Below are positions 51,954-59,036 of a stretch of DNA of 64,000 nt, piece after piece. Location: the NCBI GenBank assembly GCA_004556345.1, contig SFHQ01000003.1:12802-76801 (forward strand). The letters run 5' to 3'. Under the pieces are notes generated by a model. That model did no database searches. It was not told the DNA's origin and was given only the letters and a program-made list of their open reading frames with translations. The translations under genes were made by a program, and so were the position numbers. This DNA comes from Clostridiales bacterium (GTDB lineage: Bacteria > Bacillota > Clostridia > Oscillospirales > Oscillospiraceae). Position 1 is the stretch's first letter. Every line of letters starts with the position of its first letter.

Positions 51954-52946
51954 TTACTCTGCCTCGGCGCTGGCAACAGCGGCCTTGGCGTGCTCCACGA
52001 AGAGCTGCTGAATGGCCTCCAGCTGGCCCAGGCCCTCGACCTGGCAGTCGACGGTGTAACCGGCCTTCTCGAAGGTGCTCTTCCAGGAGTCATCCTCATC
52101 GCCAGCCATGTCGTTGTTGGCGTGGTCGCCGGCCACGATCATCAGGGGCCGCAGGATGACCTTCTCATAGTTGCCCTTCTGCACGGCAGCCAGCACATCG
52201 TCCAGGGAGGGGGTAGCCTCCACGGTGCCGACATAGTAATCGTTGAAGCCCTTGTCGGTCAGCAGGGTCTGCATCTTGCTGTACACGGAGTTGGAGTCGG
52301 CGGTGGTGCCGTGGCCCATGAAGCAGATGGCGGTCTTGCCGTCGGCGGCGTCCTTGGTGGCGTCGGTGATGGCGGTCATGACGGCCTCGAAGTCGGCGTC
52401 AGAGGTCAGCAGAGGGTCGCCGATGGCGATCTTCTCAAAGCTGTCGGAATACTTGGCCAGCTCGTCGGTCAGCTCCTCGTACTCCAGGCCGTTCATCAGG
52501 TGGGTGGGCTGGACGACCAGGGTCTTCACGCCGTTGTTCACGGCGCGTTCCAGGGCCTGCTCCACGTTGTCGATGGTCACGCCGTCACGATCCTTCACGT
52601 GGTCGATGATGATCTGGCTGGTGAAGGCGCGGCGCACGGAGTAGTCGGGGAAGGCGGTCTGCATGGCCTTCTCGATGGCGCCGATGGTCTCGCGGCGGCT
52701 GTCGTTGTAGCTGGTGCCGAAGCTCACGACCAGCAGCTCCTTCTCGCCGATCTCGTCCTGGTTCAGGGGATCGTCCTTGGAGGCGTCGCCGGTGTCGGGT
52801 TCCTGCTCCTCGACCTGGGTGGTGGAGGCGTCGGCAGCGGGCTCCTGGGTGTCGGTGTCCGTGTCGGTGGTGTTGCCCCCGCCGCAGGCGGCCAGCAGGG
52901 TGACCAGCAGCGCAGCAGAGAGCAGCAGAGCGAAGATTTTCTTCAT
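51954..52946 (-). CDS. cbiK: Lipoprotein CbiK-type cobaltochelatase
   Basis: Class II chelatase of 330 residues, first gene of the riboswitch operon. An N-terminal signal ends in LLAAC (Cys21), then a Thr/Asp/Glu-rich linker (22-68), then the CbiK domain (about 69-325). The metal-binding triad is present: His212 (GHGTTAD), Glu243 and His275 (GDHANND). Known CbiK inserts cobalt in sirohydrochlorin in the cytoplasm, yet this one carries an export signal and lipobox. Periplasmic CbiK occurs in Desulfovibrio and a CbiK-like lipoprotein (IhtB) removes iron from heme in Porphyromonas. So it may be biosynthetic or an external (de)chelatase. Confidence 0.9.
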   Translation of the reverse strand: MKKIFALLLSAALLVTLLAACGGGNTTDTDTDTQEPAADASTTQVEEQEPDTGDASKDDPLNQDEIGEKELLVVSFGTSYNDSRRETIGAIEKAMQTAFPDYSVRRAFTSQIIIDHVKDRDGVTIDNVEQALERAVNNGVKTLVVQPTHLMNGLEYEELTDELAKYSDSFEKIAIGDPLLTSDADFEAVMTAITDATKDAADGKTAICFMGHGTTADSNSVYSKMQTLLTDKGFNDYYVGTVEATPSLDDVLAAVQKGNYEKVILRPLMIVAGDHANNDMAGDEDDSWKSTFEKAGYTVDCQVEGLGQLEAIQQLFVEHAKAAVASAEAE

Positions 52947-52991
52947 TTCATGTTACCTCTTTCTATGAATTTGTTCCGGGCAAAACATTGC

Positions 52992-53018
52992 AAAAAAACG
53001 ACCGCATTTCTGCGGCCG
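52992..53018 (-). terminator. Riboswitch expression-platform terminator
   Basis: On the minus strand, CGGCCGCA-GAAA-TGCGGTCG with one G-U pair is followed by seven T, 45 bases before cbiK. It would end transcription when the aptamer is bound. Confidence 0.88.
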
Positions 53019-53108
53019 CTCCTCCCCCAATGCTTTCCCCAACGCGCGTGGTGTGGTTTGAAAAAACATTTGTGAGAACATAGACCCGTGGACCGCAGGT
53101 CTGAGATT

Positions 53109-53272
53109 CTACGTTCGGGCAGGTCTCCTGACTGGGGTCATCGCCGCCCCCCTCTTCCCGGTTGCCCAGTGAGGTCATGGGGGCCGCTCCCTTACACAGT
53201 GACGGCATCGTTACGGATTCACACCGTATTCCCTTTTCACCCGCCGAAGACGGCAGGCACCTGAACGCTACA
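53109..53272 (-). ncRNA. Cobalamin riboswitch aptamer
   Basis: On the minus strand the typical elements appear in order: GGTGCC (53261-53256), AAAAGGGAA, GGTGTGAATCC, GCGGCCCCC and the B12 box AGTCAGGAGACCTGCC near 53134-53118; the ends CGTTC and GAACG pair as P1. It stands between a consensus promoter and an intrinsic terminator ahead of cbiK. AdoCbl binding is expected to shut down the whole 20-kb operon. The gap 53019-53108 holds nothing else I recognise. Confidence 0.96.
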
Positions 53273-53306
53273 AACACTCTACAATATTTTGTTCCAGACA
53301 GGAGCT

Positions 53307-53335
53307 ATTGTACCAAGGTGGGCGTGAGATGTCAA
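53307..53335 (-). promoter_or_regulatory. Promoter of the B12 operon
   Basis: Perfect -35 TTGACA (53335-53330), 17-base spacer, -10 TACAAT (53312-53307). The -35 overlaps the stop codon of the ATPase gene upstream. Confidence 0.92.
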
Positions 53336-54696
53336 CCGTTCTGTAAGGCGCTCAAGTCGATCTCATATTTCATTTCTTTCGGGGGCTGATAGGGCCCTAA
53401 AAACAGCGTCATATACCAGGGCAGATAGCGCACGCCGTTCTCCACGGCCACGTTGCCCTTGCACAGAACCGTTGCCTGGCCGAACCTCCAGCCCTCTACC
53501 CGGCGCATCCGGTCCAGAGCTGAATGCCGCTTGAAATCCTTGCCGGATTTCACTTCCAGCAGGTCCACCTGCATCCCGTTTTGCAGGACGAAATCGATCT
53601 CCCCGGTCTTCTTGCCGTCGTAGTAGTTGAGCTGGAACCCGTGAGCCTTGAGTTCCTGGGCCACGACGTTTTCCAGAATACTGCCCATGTTGATCTGCAA
53701 GTCACCGTGCAACAGCGCAAACTGAACATTTTCCATGCAGGCCGCGCACAGCAGACCCGTGTCCCCCTGAAAGAGCTTAAAGAGATTGTGTTTCTCATTC
53801 AACCGAAGGGGCGGCTGCGGTTCCGTCACATTATAACAAGGCAGGGCCACCCCCGCGTCCGCCAGCCATTGGAAGCTGTCGGCATAGCGCTGCTGGCGGC
53901 CGTTGGGGTCCAGGGCCGCCAAGATGAAGCGGCGGTTCTTTTCACTCAGCTGGGCGGGGATGCTGTCAAAGATCGCCCGAATTTTGAGCTTGTCGTTCCC
54001 CTGGGCATACTGTGCAATGTCCAGCCGGTACAGCGCCAGGATATCTCGCTGGCGGGCGATGACCTGGGCGATGTCGTGGGTGTCCACATAGGTCTGCACC
54101 ACGTCCGGCATCCCGCCCACCACCAAGTAACTGAAAAACAGCTTACACATCGTCTCATGGACGGCTTCCGTCACGGGACTGGTGGTTTCATAACAGGTTT
54201 TTAAATATTGTATCGTGCTCTCCTGCACCCCGTTGGCCCGGGCATATTCCTCAAAATCCATGGGATATAGTTGATATATCTCTTCAAAGCCCACCGGATA
54301 CGACCGGACTTCCTTGTAGTTCACGCCCAGCAGTGAGCCGGACTCGATATAGTCAAAGCGGCCGTCCTCCACCAAAAACTTGATGGCCGTCCGTGCGTTG
54401 GGGCAAGCCTGGATCTCGTCCAGGAGCACCAGCGTTTGGCCGGGGACCATGACCTGCCGGGTATAAGCCGTAAGATTGGTGATGAGGGTGTCCGCGTCCA
54501 AATCTCCGGCAAAAATCTGTGCGGCCCCGGTGTCTGTGATGAAATTGACTTCGACAAAATGCACGTACTCCTGCCGCCCAAATTGCCGGATGAGGGTTGT
54601 CTTTCCGGTCTGTCTGGCGCCCAGGATACACAGCGCCTTTTTCTTGGGCTGTTGTTTCCACGCCAAGAGCTTGTCATATGCTTTTCGCGCCAGCAT
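53332..54696 (-). CDS. AAA ATPase with DUF4143 domain
   Basis: A 454-residue ATP-binding protein of the AAA_14/DUF4143 type common in anaerobes: P-loop LGARQTGKTT (25-34), Walker B TLVLLDEIQ, sensor-like SGSLLG, and a C-terminal nuclease-like region (GEIDFVLQNG, LLEVKSG) that recalls a PD-(D/E)XK core. AGGAGG precedes the ATG at 54696. The family role is uncertain; it is widely multi-copy. Its stop codon lies inside the -35 of the B12 operon, so read-through could feed the riboswitch. Confidence 0.88.
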   Translation of the reverse strand: MLARKAYDKLLAWKQQPKKKALCILGARQTGKTTLIRQFGRQEYVHFVEVNFITDTGAAQIFAGDLDADTLITNLTAYTRQVMVPGQTLVLLDEIQACPNARTAIKFLVEDGRFDYIESGSLLGVNYKEVRSYPVGFEEIYQLYPMDFEEYARANGVQESTIQYLKTCYETTSPVTEAVHETMCKLFFSYLVVGGMPDVVQTYVDTHDIAQVIARQRDILALYRLDIAQYAQGNDKLKIRAIFDSIPAQLSEKNRRFILAALDPNGRQQRYADSFQWLADAGVALPCYNVTEPQPPLRLNEKHNLFKLFQGDTGLLCAACMENVQFALLHGDLQINMGSILENVVAQELKAHGFQLNYYDGKKTGEIDFVLQNGMQVDLLEVKSGKDFKRHSALDRMRRVEGWRFGQATVLCKGNVAVENGVRYLPWYMTLFLGPYQPPKEMKYEIDLSALQNG

Positions 54697-54803
54697 CGCG
54701 CCACCTCCTAATAGCTTCACTGTAACATAATTCCCAGGGGAAAACAACGATTTTGTCACGAAATTCTCAATATTTTTCCTGTCTTCGTCACATCATTCCA
54801 AAC

Positions 54804-54832
54804 TAGACAAAGTAGGAGCGGCGGCGTATAAT
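54804..54832 (+). promoter_or_regulatory. Promoter of the phosphoesterase gene
   Basis: -35 TAGACA, 17-base spacer, perfect -10 TATAAT, 57 bases before the ATG. Confidence 0.82.
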
Positions 54833-54889
54833 AGCCCCACCGGTCCGGGCTGGGCCGCGCACTTTATCCCAAAGCTGAGGCAAATTCTT

Positions 54890-56089
54890 ATGATCGCGTT
54901 TTTTCTCTCCCCCATTTACCTACTCGTCTGCTGGTACCTGCTCCGCTGGATCCTGCGGTGGATGAAAGCCTGCCATGGCGTCTTTCACAAAAAGAAGGTG
55001 CAGCTCGGGCTGGTGATCGGTTACGCCTTTGTGGCGCTGAGTTTGCTCACGTCATTTCTGCTGCCGGTCTCGCCGCTCCAGCGGGTGCTCAAGTGCATCA
55101 GCAATGTCTGGCTGGGCGTGCTCGTTTATCTGATCATGACGGTGGGCATTGCGGGCTTTCTCCGCCTGGTGCTCAAGCGCACCAACTTCGCCCGCAAAGA
55201 ACATCTGTTTAACCAAAAACATTTTATTCTCACCGGCTGGCTCTGTCTCGTCATCGTGGTCAGCCTGAGCGTCTCCGGCGTGGTCGGGGCCAAGAATTTG
55301 CAGACCACGGACTACCAGGTCACCGTCCACAAGGCCGTGGAGGGGCGGGAGTCCCTGCGCGTGGTCCTGGTGGCGGACCTGCATCTGGGATACAGCATCG
55401 GCCAGTGGCACATGAACAACATGGTCGAGAAGATCAATGCCTTAAACCCCGACCTGGTGGTCATCGCCGGGGACATCTTCGACAACGAGTATGACGCCCT
55501 GGACGACCCCGCAAAGCTCGCCGCCACGCTCCGCACTATTCAAAGCACTTACGGCGTCTACGCCTGCTACGGCAACCACGACATCCAGGAAAAGATCCTC
55601 GCCGGGTTCACCTTCCACCAGGACGAAGCCAAGGCCAGCGACCCGCGCATGGATGTCTTTTTGGCCGATTCCAATATCCATCTCTTGCAGGACGAGGGCG
55701 TGCTCATCGACAACAGCTTTTATCTCTACGGCCGCGCCGACTACGAGCGCCCCGGCCGGGGCATCCAGCAGCGTCAGTCCCCGGCGGAACTCACCCAGGA
55801 CATGGACCAGAGCAAGCCCATCCTCGTCCTGGACCACGAGCCGCGGGAGCTGCAAGAGCTGGCCGACGCCGGGGTGGACCTGGACCTCTGCGGCCACACC
55901 CACGACGGCCAGATGTTCCCCGGCAACTTAACGATCCACCTCTTCTGGGAAAACCCCTGTGGCTACTTGCAAAAGGGCCGGATGCACAACATCGTCACCT
56001 CCGGCCTGGGCGTTTTCGGGCCTAACATGCGGGTGGGGACGAAGAGCGAAATTTGCTGTATCGATGTGAACTTTGACGGGGCAGAATAA
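54890..56089 (+). CDS. Membrane-anchored metallophosphoesterase
   Basis: A 399-residue protein with four N-terminal helices (about 3-22, 40-60, 68-93, 113-133), then a calcineurin-like phosphoesterase domain (about 150-395): VADLHLG, AGDIFD, CYGNHD, LDHEP and CGHTHDGQ provide the two-metal site. This is the YkuE/LpxH-like membrane layout of Firmicutes; a role in envelope lipid or phosphodiester turnover is likely but unproven. Confidence 0.9.
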   Translation: MIAFFLSPIYLLVCWYLLRWILRWMKACHGVFHKKKVQLGLVIGYAFVALSLLTSFLLPVSPLQRVLKCISNVWLGVLVYLIMTVGIAGFLRLVLKRTNFARKEHLFNQKHFILTGWLCLVIVVSLSVSGVVGAKNLQTTDYQVTVHKAVEGRESLRVVLVADLHLGYSIGQWHMNNMVEKINALNPDLVVIAGDIFDNEYDALDDPAKLAATLRTIQSTYGVYACYGNHDIQEKILAGFTFHQDEAKASDPRMDVFLADSNIHLLQDEGVLIDNSFYLYGRADYERPGRGIQQRQSPAELTQDMDQSKPILVLDHEPRELQELADAGVDLDLCGHTHDGQMFPGNLTIHLFWENPCGYLQKGRMHNIVTSGLGVFGPNMRVGTKSEICCIDVNFDGAE

Positions 56090-56147
56090 CAAATCTCTTG
56101 ATTTAAGAAAACCTTAATCTTTCCTACATTCCTCCCAAAGATTTTTG

Positions 56148-56156
56148 TGCTATCCT
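56148..56156 (+). promoter_or_regulatory. Extended -10 of the VanZ gene
   Basis: TGC-TATCCT with a weak -35, about 30 bases before the ribosome site. Confidence 0.45.
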
Positions 56157-56184
56157 ATTCACAAGATTTTTGGGAGGTTTTTCT

Positions 56185-56778
56185 ATGGTTTCTCGCTTGA
56201 CCTTTCTGGCCCTGGAAGCTCTGCTCCCCGCCGTTGTTTTGGTGGTGGTGACAGGGCTTCTCCTGCGGTTTGCTTGGAAGGAGCGGCGCGGCCAGCGTGT
56301 GCTTTTGCTGGAAGTATTCGTCCTCTTTCTCTTTGGCGTGCTGACTGTGACGGGTGTGCCCAGCATCCGCTATTTGATCCCAGACTTTACCATCAACCTC
56401 ATCCCGTTCTCCGAAGTCCCCCAGGGGCTGCCCGGGAGCTTGCTTCAGCCGGTGCTGAACGTAGTTCTCTTTGTCCCGCTCGGCATTTTACTGCCGTTGC
56501 TTTGGGACAAGTACCGCGTCTGTTGGCGCACCGTTCTCTTCGGTGGTGGGTTATCGTTGTGTATCGAGCTGATGCAGCTCTTCAACTTCCGCACCACGGA
56601 CTTAGATGATTTACTCTGCAACACCCTGGGGGCGTTGGTCGGTTACGCCCTCTTCCGCCTGTTCTCCCAGCGAAAGCATCTCACACCTATGGAAAACAGC
56701 AAACCAGGCCCGGCGCTTCTCTGCCTCCTTGTCCTGCTGCTGAACTTCTTTCTCTTCCCCTGGCTGACCTTCGCCTGA
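56185..56778 (+). CDS. VanZ-family membrane protein
   Basis: A 197-residue protein with about five helices and the VanZ blocks NLIPF, NVVLFVPLGILLPLLW and ELMQLF...TDLDDLLCNTLGA. VanZ relatives affect teicoplanin and lipoglycopeptide resistance or envelope physiology; no van genes are near. GGGAGG lies 9 bases upstream. Confidence 0.9.
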   Translation: MVSRLTFLALEALLPAVVLVVVTGLLLRFAWKERRGQRVLLLEVFVLFLFGVLTVTGVPSIRYLIPDFTINLIPFSEVPQGLPGSLLQPVLNVVLFVPLGILLPLLWDKYRVCWRTVLFGGGLSLCIELMQLFNFRTTDLDDLLCNTLGALVGYALFRLFSQRKHLTPMENSKPGPALLCLLVLLLNFFLFPWLTFA

Positions 56779-56780
56779 AC

Positions 56781-56888
56781 TCACCGGGCCGACAGATATT
56801 CCAAAAACCGTTTCACTGCCTGGGATGCCCCCGCGATGATGTCTGGAGCCGCGATGGGAAGCTGCTGGCTGTTCTTATTTGTGTGCAT
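56781..56888 (-). CDS. Possible 35-residue minus-strand small protein or gene remnant
   Basis: ATG-to-TGA frame of 35 codons with a plausible composition (MHTNKNSQQLPIAAPDIIAG, then an amphipathic SQAVKRFLEYL). No clear ribosome site is seen. It may be the tail of a gene displaced by the toxin-antitoxin locus. Confidence 0.3.
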   Translation of the reverse strand: MHTNKNSQQLPIAAPDIIAGASQAVKRFLEYLSAR

Positions 56889-56893
56889 TGCAC

Positions 56894-56922
56894 TTGCAAA
56901 ATTTCTATTTTATGCATATAAT
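56894..56922 (+). promoter_or_regulatory. relB promoter with inverted-repeat operator
   Basis: -35 TTGCAA, 17-base spacer, -10 TATAAT. An imperfect inverted repeat (AAAATTTCTAT near 56898-56908 against ATAGAATTTT near 56928-56937) straddles the -10, as expected for antitoxin autoregulation. Confidence 0.78.
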
Positions 56923-56966
56923 AAAGATAGAATTTTATGATACGCATGGAAAGGAGTTCAAACATT

Positions 56967-57236
56967 ATGGCTAACAAAAGTAATCTGACCCTCCGCATGG
57001 AGCCGGAACTCAAGGCTCAGGCCGCCGCCCTCTTCAAAGCCCTTGGAATGGACCTCAGCACCGCCACAGGGATCTTCTACCGCCAGGCGCTTCGCTGCCA
57101 CGGTCTTCCTTTTGAGGTCAAGCTCGACGAGCCGAACGAAACGACCTACGCCGCCCTCGCAGACGCAGAAAAAGACGACGAGATGTACGGTCCTTTTGAC
57201 AGTGTGGCCGAATTGATGGAGGCCCTAAATGCTTAA
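56967..57236 (+). CDS. relB: RelB/DinJ-family antitoxin
   Basis: An 89-residue antitoxin: N-terminal ribbon-helix-helix (SNLTLRMEPELKAQAAALF) for DNA binding, C-terminal acidic tail that wraps the toxin. AAGGAG is 10 bases upstream. It overlaps the yafQ start by 8 bases, the normal coupling. It looks intact although its toxin has a premature stop. Confidence 0.92.
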   Translation: MANKSNLTLRMEPELKAQAAALFKALGMDLSTATGIFYRQALRCHGLPFEVKLDEPNETTYAALADAEKDDEMYGPFDSVAELMEALNA

Positions 57237-57507
57237 ACCGGAATTCTCTGGTCAGTTTAAGAAAGACTATAAACTGGCACTGAAGCGCGGCTGTGACCCG
57301 AAAAAGTTAGAGCGTGTCATTACGCTCCTGTGTCAGGAAGAACAGCTGCCAGCCTCCTATCGTGACCACGCACTAGTCAACTCCAGAAATTATAAAAATG
57401 TAAGAGAATGTCACATTCAACCAGATTGGCTTTTGGTCTATTGAATTGTTCAGGATCGGCTGGTCTTACAGTTATTAAGAACTGGAACGCATAGCGACTT
57501 ATTCTAA
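57229..57507 (+). pseudogene. yafQ: YafQ-family toxin interrupted by an in-frame TGA
   Basis: mRNA-interferase toxin of the RelE/YafQ fold. The frame reads MLKPEFSGQFKKDYKLALKR onward to residue 71, hits TGA at 57442-57444, then continues in the same frame with IVQDRLVLQLLRTGTHSDLF to a TAA at 57505-57507. The second part is the usual YafQ ending, including the catalytic His88. His47, His62 and Asp66 lie before the stop. A CGA-to-TGA change would explain it. The truncated product lacks the last strand and should be inactive unless the stop is read through. Confidence 0.88.
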
Positions 57508-57512
57508 ATTTA

Positions 57513-57695
57513 TATGAGCGCTTGATCGAAGATGTGACAGGGGAGGATGAGGACGACGAGCACCTCATCGACCATCTCATGGAGGTCTACACCTCCTGGA
57601 TCGACGACGCCATTTCTAATTATAACTCAGATTTTTATTATCAGTCCCGCGACTATCTCTTCGCCTGCTATCAGGAAGGCGAAATTTGTCCTTGA
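57513..57695 (+). pseudogene. C-terminal gene fragment, 60 codons
   Basis: An open frame of 60 codons with no ATG start, ending YLFACYQEGEICP-stop, with natural-looking composition (DDEHLIDHLMEVYTSWIDD). It looks like the 3' end of a lost gene just after the toxin. I do not recognise the family. Confidence 0.45.
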
Positions 57696-57701
57696 AAAAC
57701 C

Positions 57702-57751
57702 AAACACGGAGACGTCCCGTTCACAAAAAACGGTGTCGCGTCTCCGTGTTT
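57702..57751. terminator. Bidirectional terminator
   Basis: A 13-bp stem AAACACGGAGACG/CGTCTCCGTGTTT with T-rich flanks on both sides, between the toxin locus and the converging esterase gene. Confidence 0.82.
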
Positions 57752-57754
57752 CAT

Positions 57755-58765
57755 TTAGTCCAGCAAAAACTTCCCGATGCTCTCCATGGCCAGGGCGGAT
57801 TTTCTGGTTGGGAACATCTGGAACACATGCCACATGTCGTTCCAGACCTCCAGCTGGCAATGCACGTTATCCGCCAGCATCCGCTCACGCAGGCGAATAC
57901 TATCCGAGTATAAGATCTCGTTGGTGCCCACCTGGATGAGGGTGGGCGGGAAGCCGGTGAAGTCACCGAAGAGGGGCGAGAGGAAGGGGGAGGTCAGGTC
58001 CTTGCCGTCGGCGTAGACCTCCCGGACGGCTCTGATATAGTCCATGGTGATGGTGGGGTCGATCTCCGCCCGCTGGGTATAGGACCGGCCGCTGGCGGTC
58101 ATATCCGTCCAGGGAGACATAAGGACCAGCTTGCCCGGCAGCTGGCGCCCCGCCTGCTTGAGCTGGTGGCAGAGGACCAGGGCCAAATTTCCTCCGGCAG
58201 AGTCCCCGGCGACCATCACGTCCCTGGCCCCATAGCCCAGGTACATGAGATAGTCCCAGGCCTTGCGTGCGTCGTCCACAGCAGCCGGGAAGGGGTGTTC
58301 AGGAGCCAGCCGATACTCAAAGCACAGCGTCTCCCAGCCGGTGGCGTTGGTCAGCTTCGAGGCCAGGGGGCGGGAGTAGCCTAGGTTGCCGCTGGTGTAG
58401 CCGCCGCCGTGGCAGTAGAGGATAACTTTGTGCTTGTCATGGGGCCAGTCGGGCAGGACCCAGGCGGCGGACATGCCCTTGAGCTGAAAGGTCTCCCATT
58501 TTTTCAGGACGATCATGGGGGCCGCCAACCGGCCCAGGACCTCTTGGGCGGCCCGCTGCTTGGCCAGCTCCTCCGGCTCCATGGAGCCTGGGGTGCTGAC
58601 GGAGTGGATGGCTTTCAGCGCCCGCATCATGGGGGCCAGGCGGCGGTCCTCTTTTTCAGGCTTTTCTGCCTTGGCCATTTTTTCTGGCTTGGCCGCTTTT
58701 TCGTGGCGTCTCTCCTGCTTTTTCTCTTTGGCGGTCAGGCGAATGGTCTGTTTTTTCTCCTCCAT
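57755..58765 (-). CDS. HSL-type alpha/beta-hydrolase (esterase/lipase)
   Basis: A 336-residue esterase. The Lys/Glu-rich first 40 residues look disordered. The hydrolase fold follows with oxyanion motif HGGG (119-122), nucleophile Ser189 in GDSAGG and His313 in MWHVFQMF. At the usual acid position the sequence is GTNEILYSD, so Asn stands where Asp is normal and Glu283 or Asp288 may serve. No signal peptide is seen, so it is cytoplasmic. The substrate is probably a short acyl ester. Confidence 0.88.
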   Translation of the reverse strand: MEEKKQTIRLTAKEKKQERRHEKAAKPEKMAKAEKPEKEDRRLAPMMRALKAIHSVSTPGSMEPEELAKQRAAQEVLGRLAAPMIVLKKWETFQLKGMSAAWVLPDWPHDKHKVILYCHGGGYTSGNLGYSRPLASKLTNATGWETLCFEYRLAPEHPFPAAVDDARKAWDYLMYLGYGARDVMVAGDSAGGNLALVLCHQLKQAGRQLPGKLVLMSPWTDMTASGRSYTQRAEIDPTITMDYIRAVREVYADGKDLTSPFLSPLFGDFTGFPPTLIQVGTNEILYSDSIRLRERMLADNVHCQLEVWNDMWHVFQMFPTRKSALAMESIGKFLLD

Positions 58766-58927
58766 GGTGCGTCTCCCTTCTCCGGCGGAAGGCCGGACGT
58801 GTCAAATCTTTTATACTATACCATGCTTGTGGGAAAAAGGGAACCGCCCTCCCCTGCCATTTTCTCCAAATTTTTGGCACAGACAGGAAGTTGTCAGGAA
58901 TATTTTTCCTGTTGCACGCAGTTTTCC

Positions 58928-58956
58928 TTGCAAGCCTCCCCGCCCTTTGTTATACT
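58928..58956 (+). promoter_or_regulatory. Promoter of the AI-2E-type transporter gene
   Basis: -35 TTGCAA, 17-base spacer, -10 TATACT. The implied leader is about 75 bases. Confidence 0.75.
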
Positions 58957-59036
58957 ATACGTTATCTACGGTCCCTTCGCTCCGGCCCGGTCCGTCCGGC
59001 CCCGTGAACGACCACAGATGAAGGAGGTTCCCCAAG

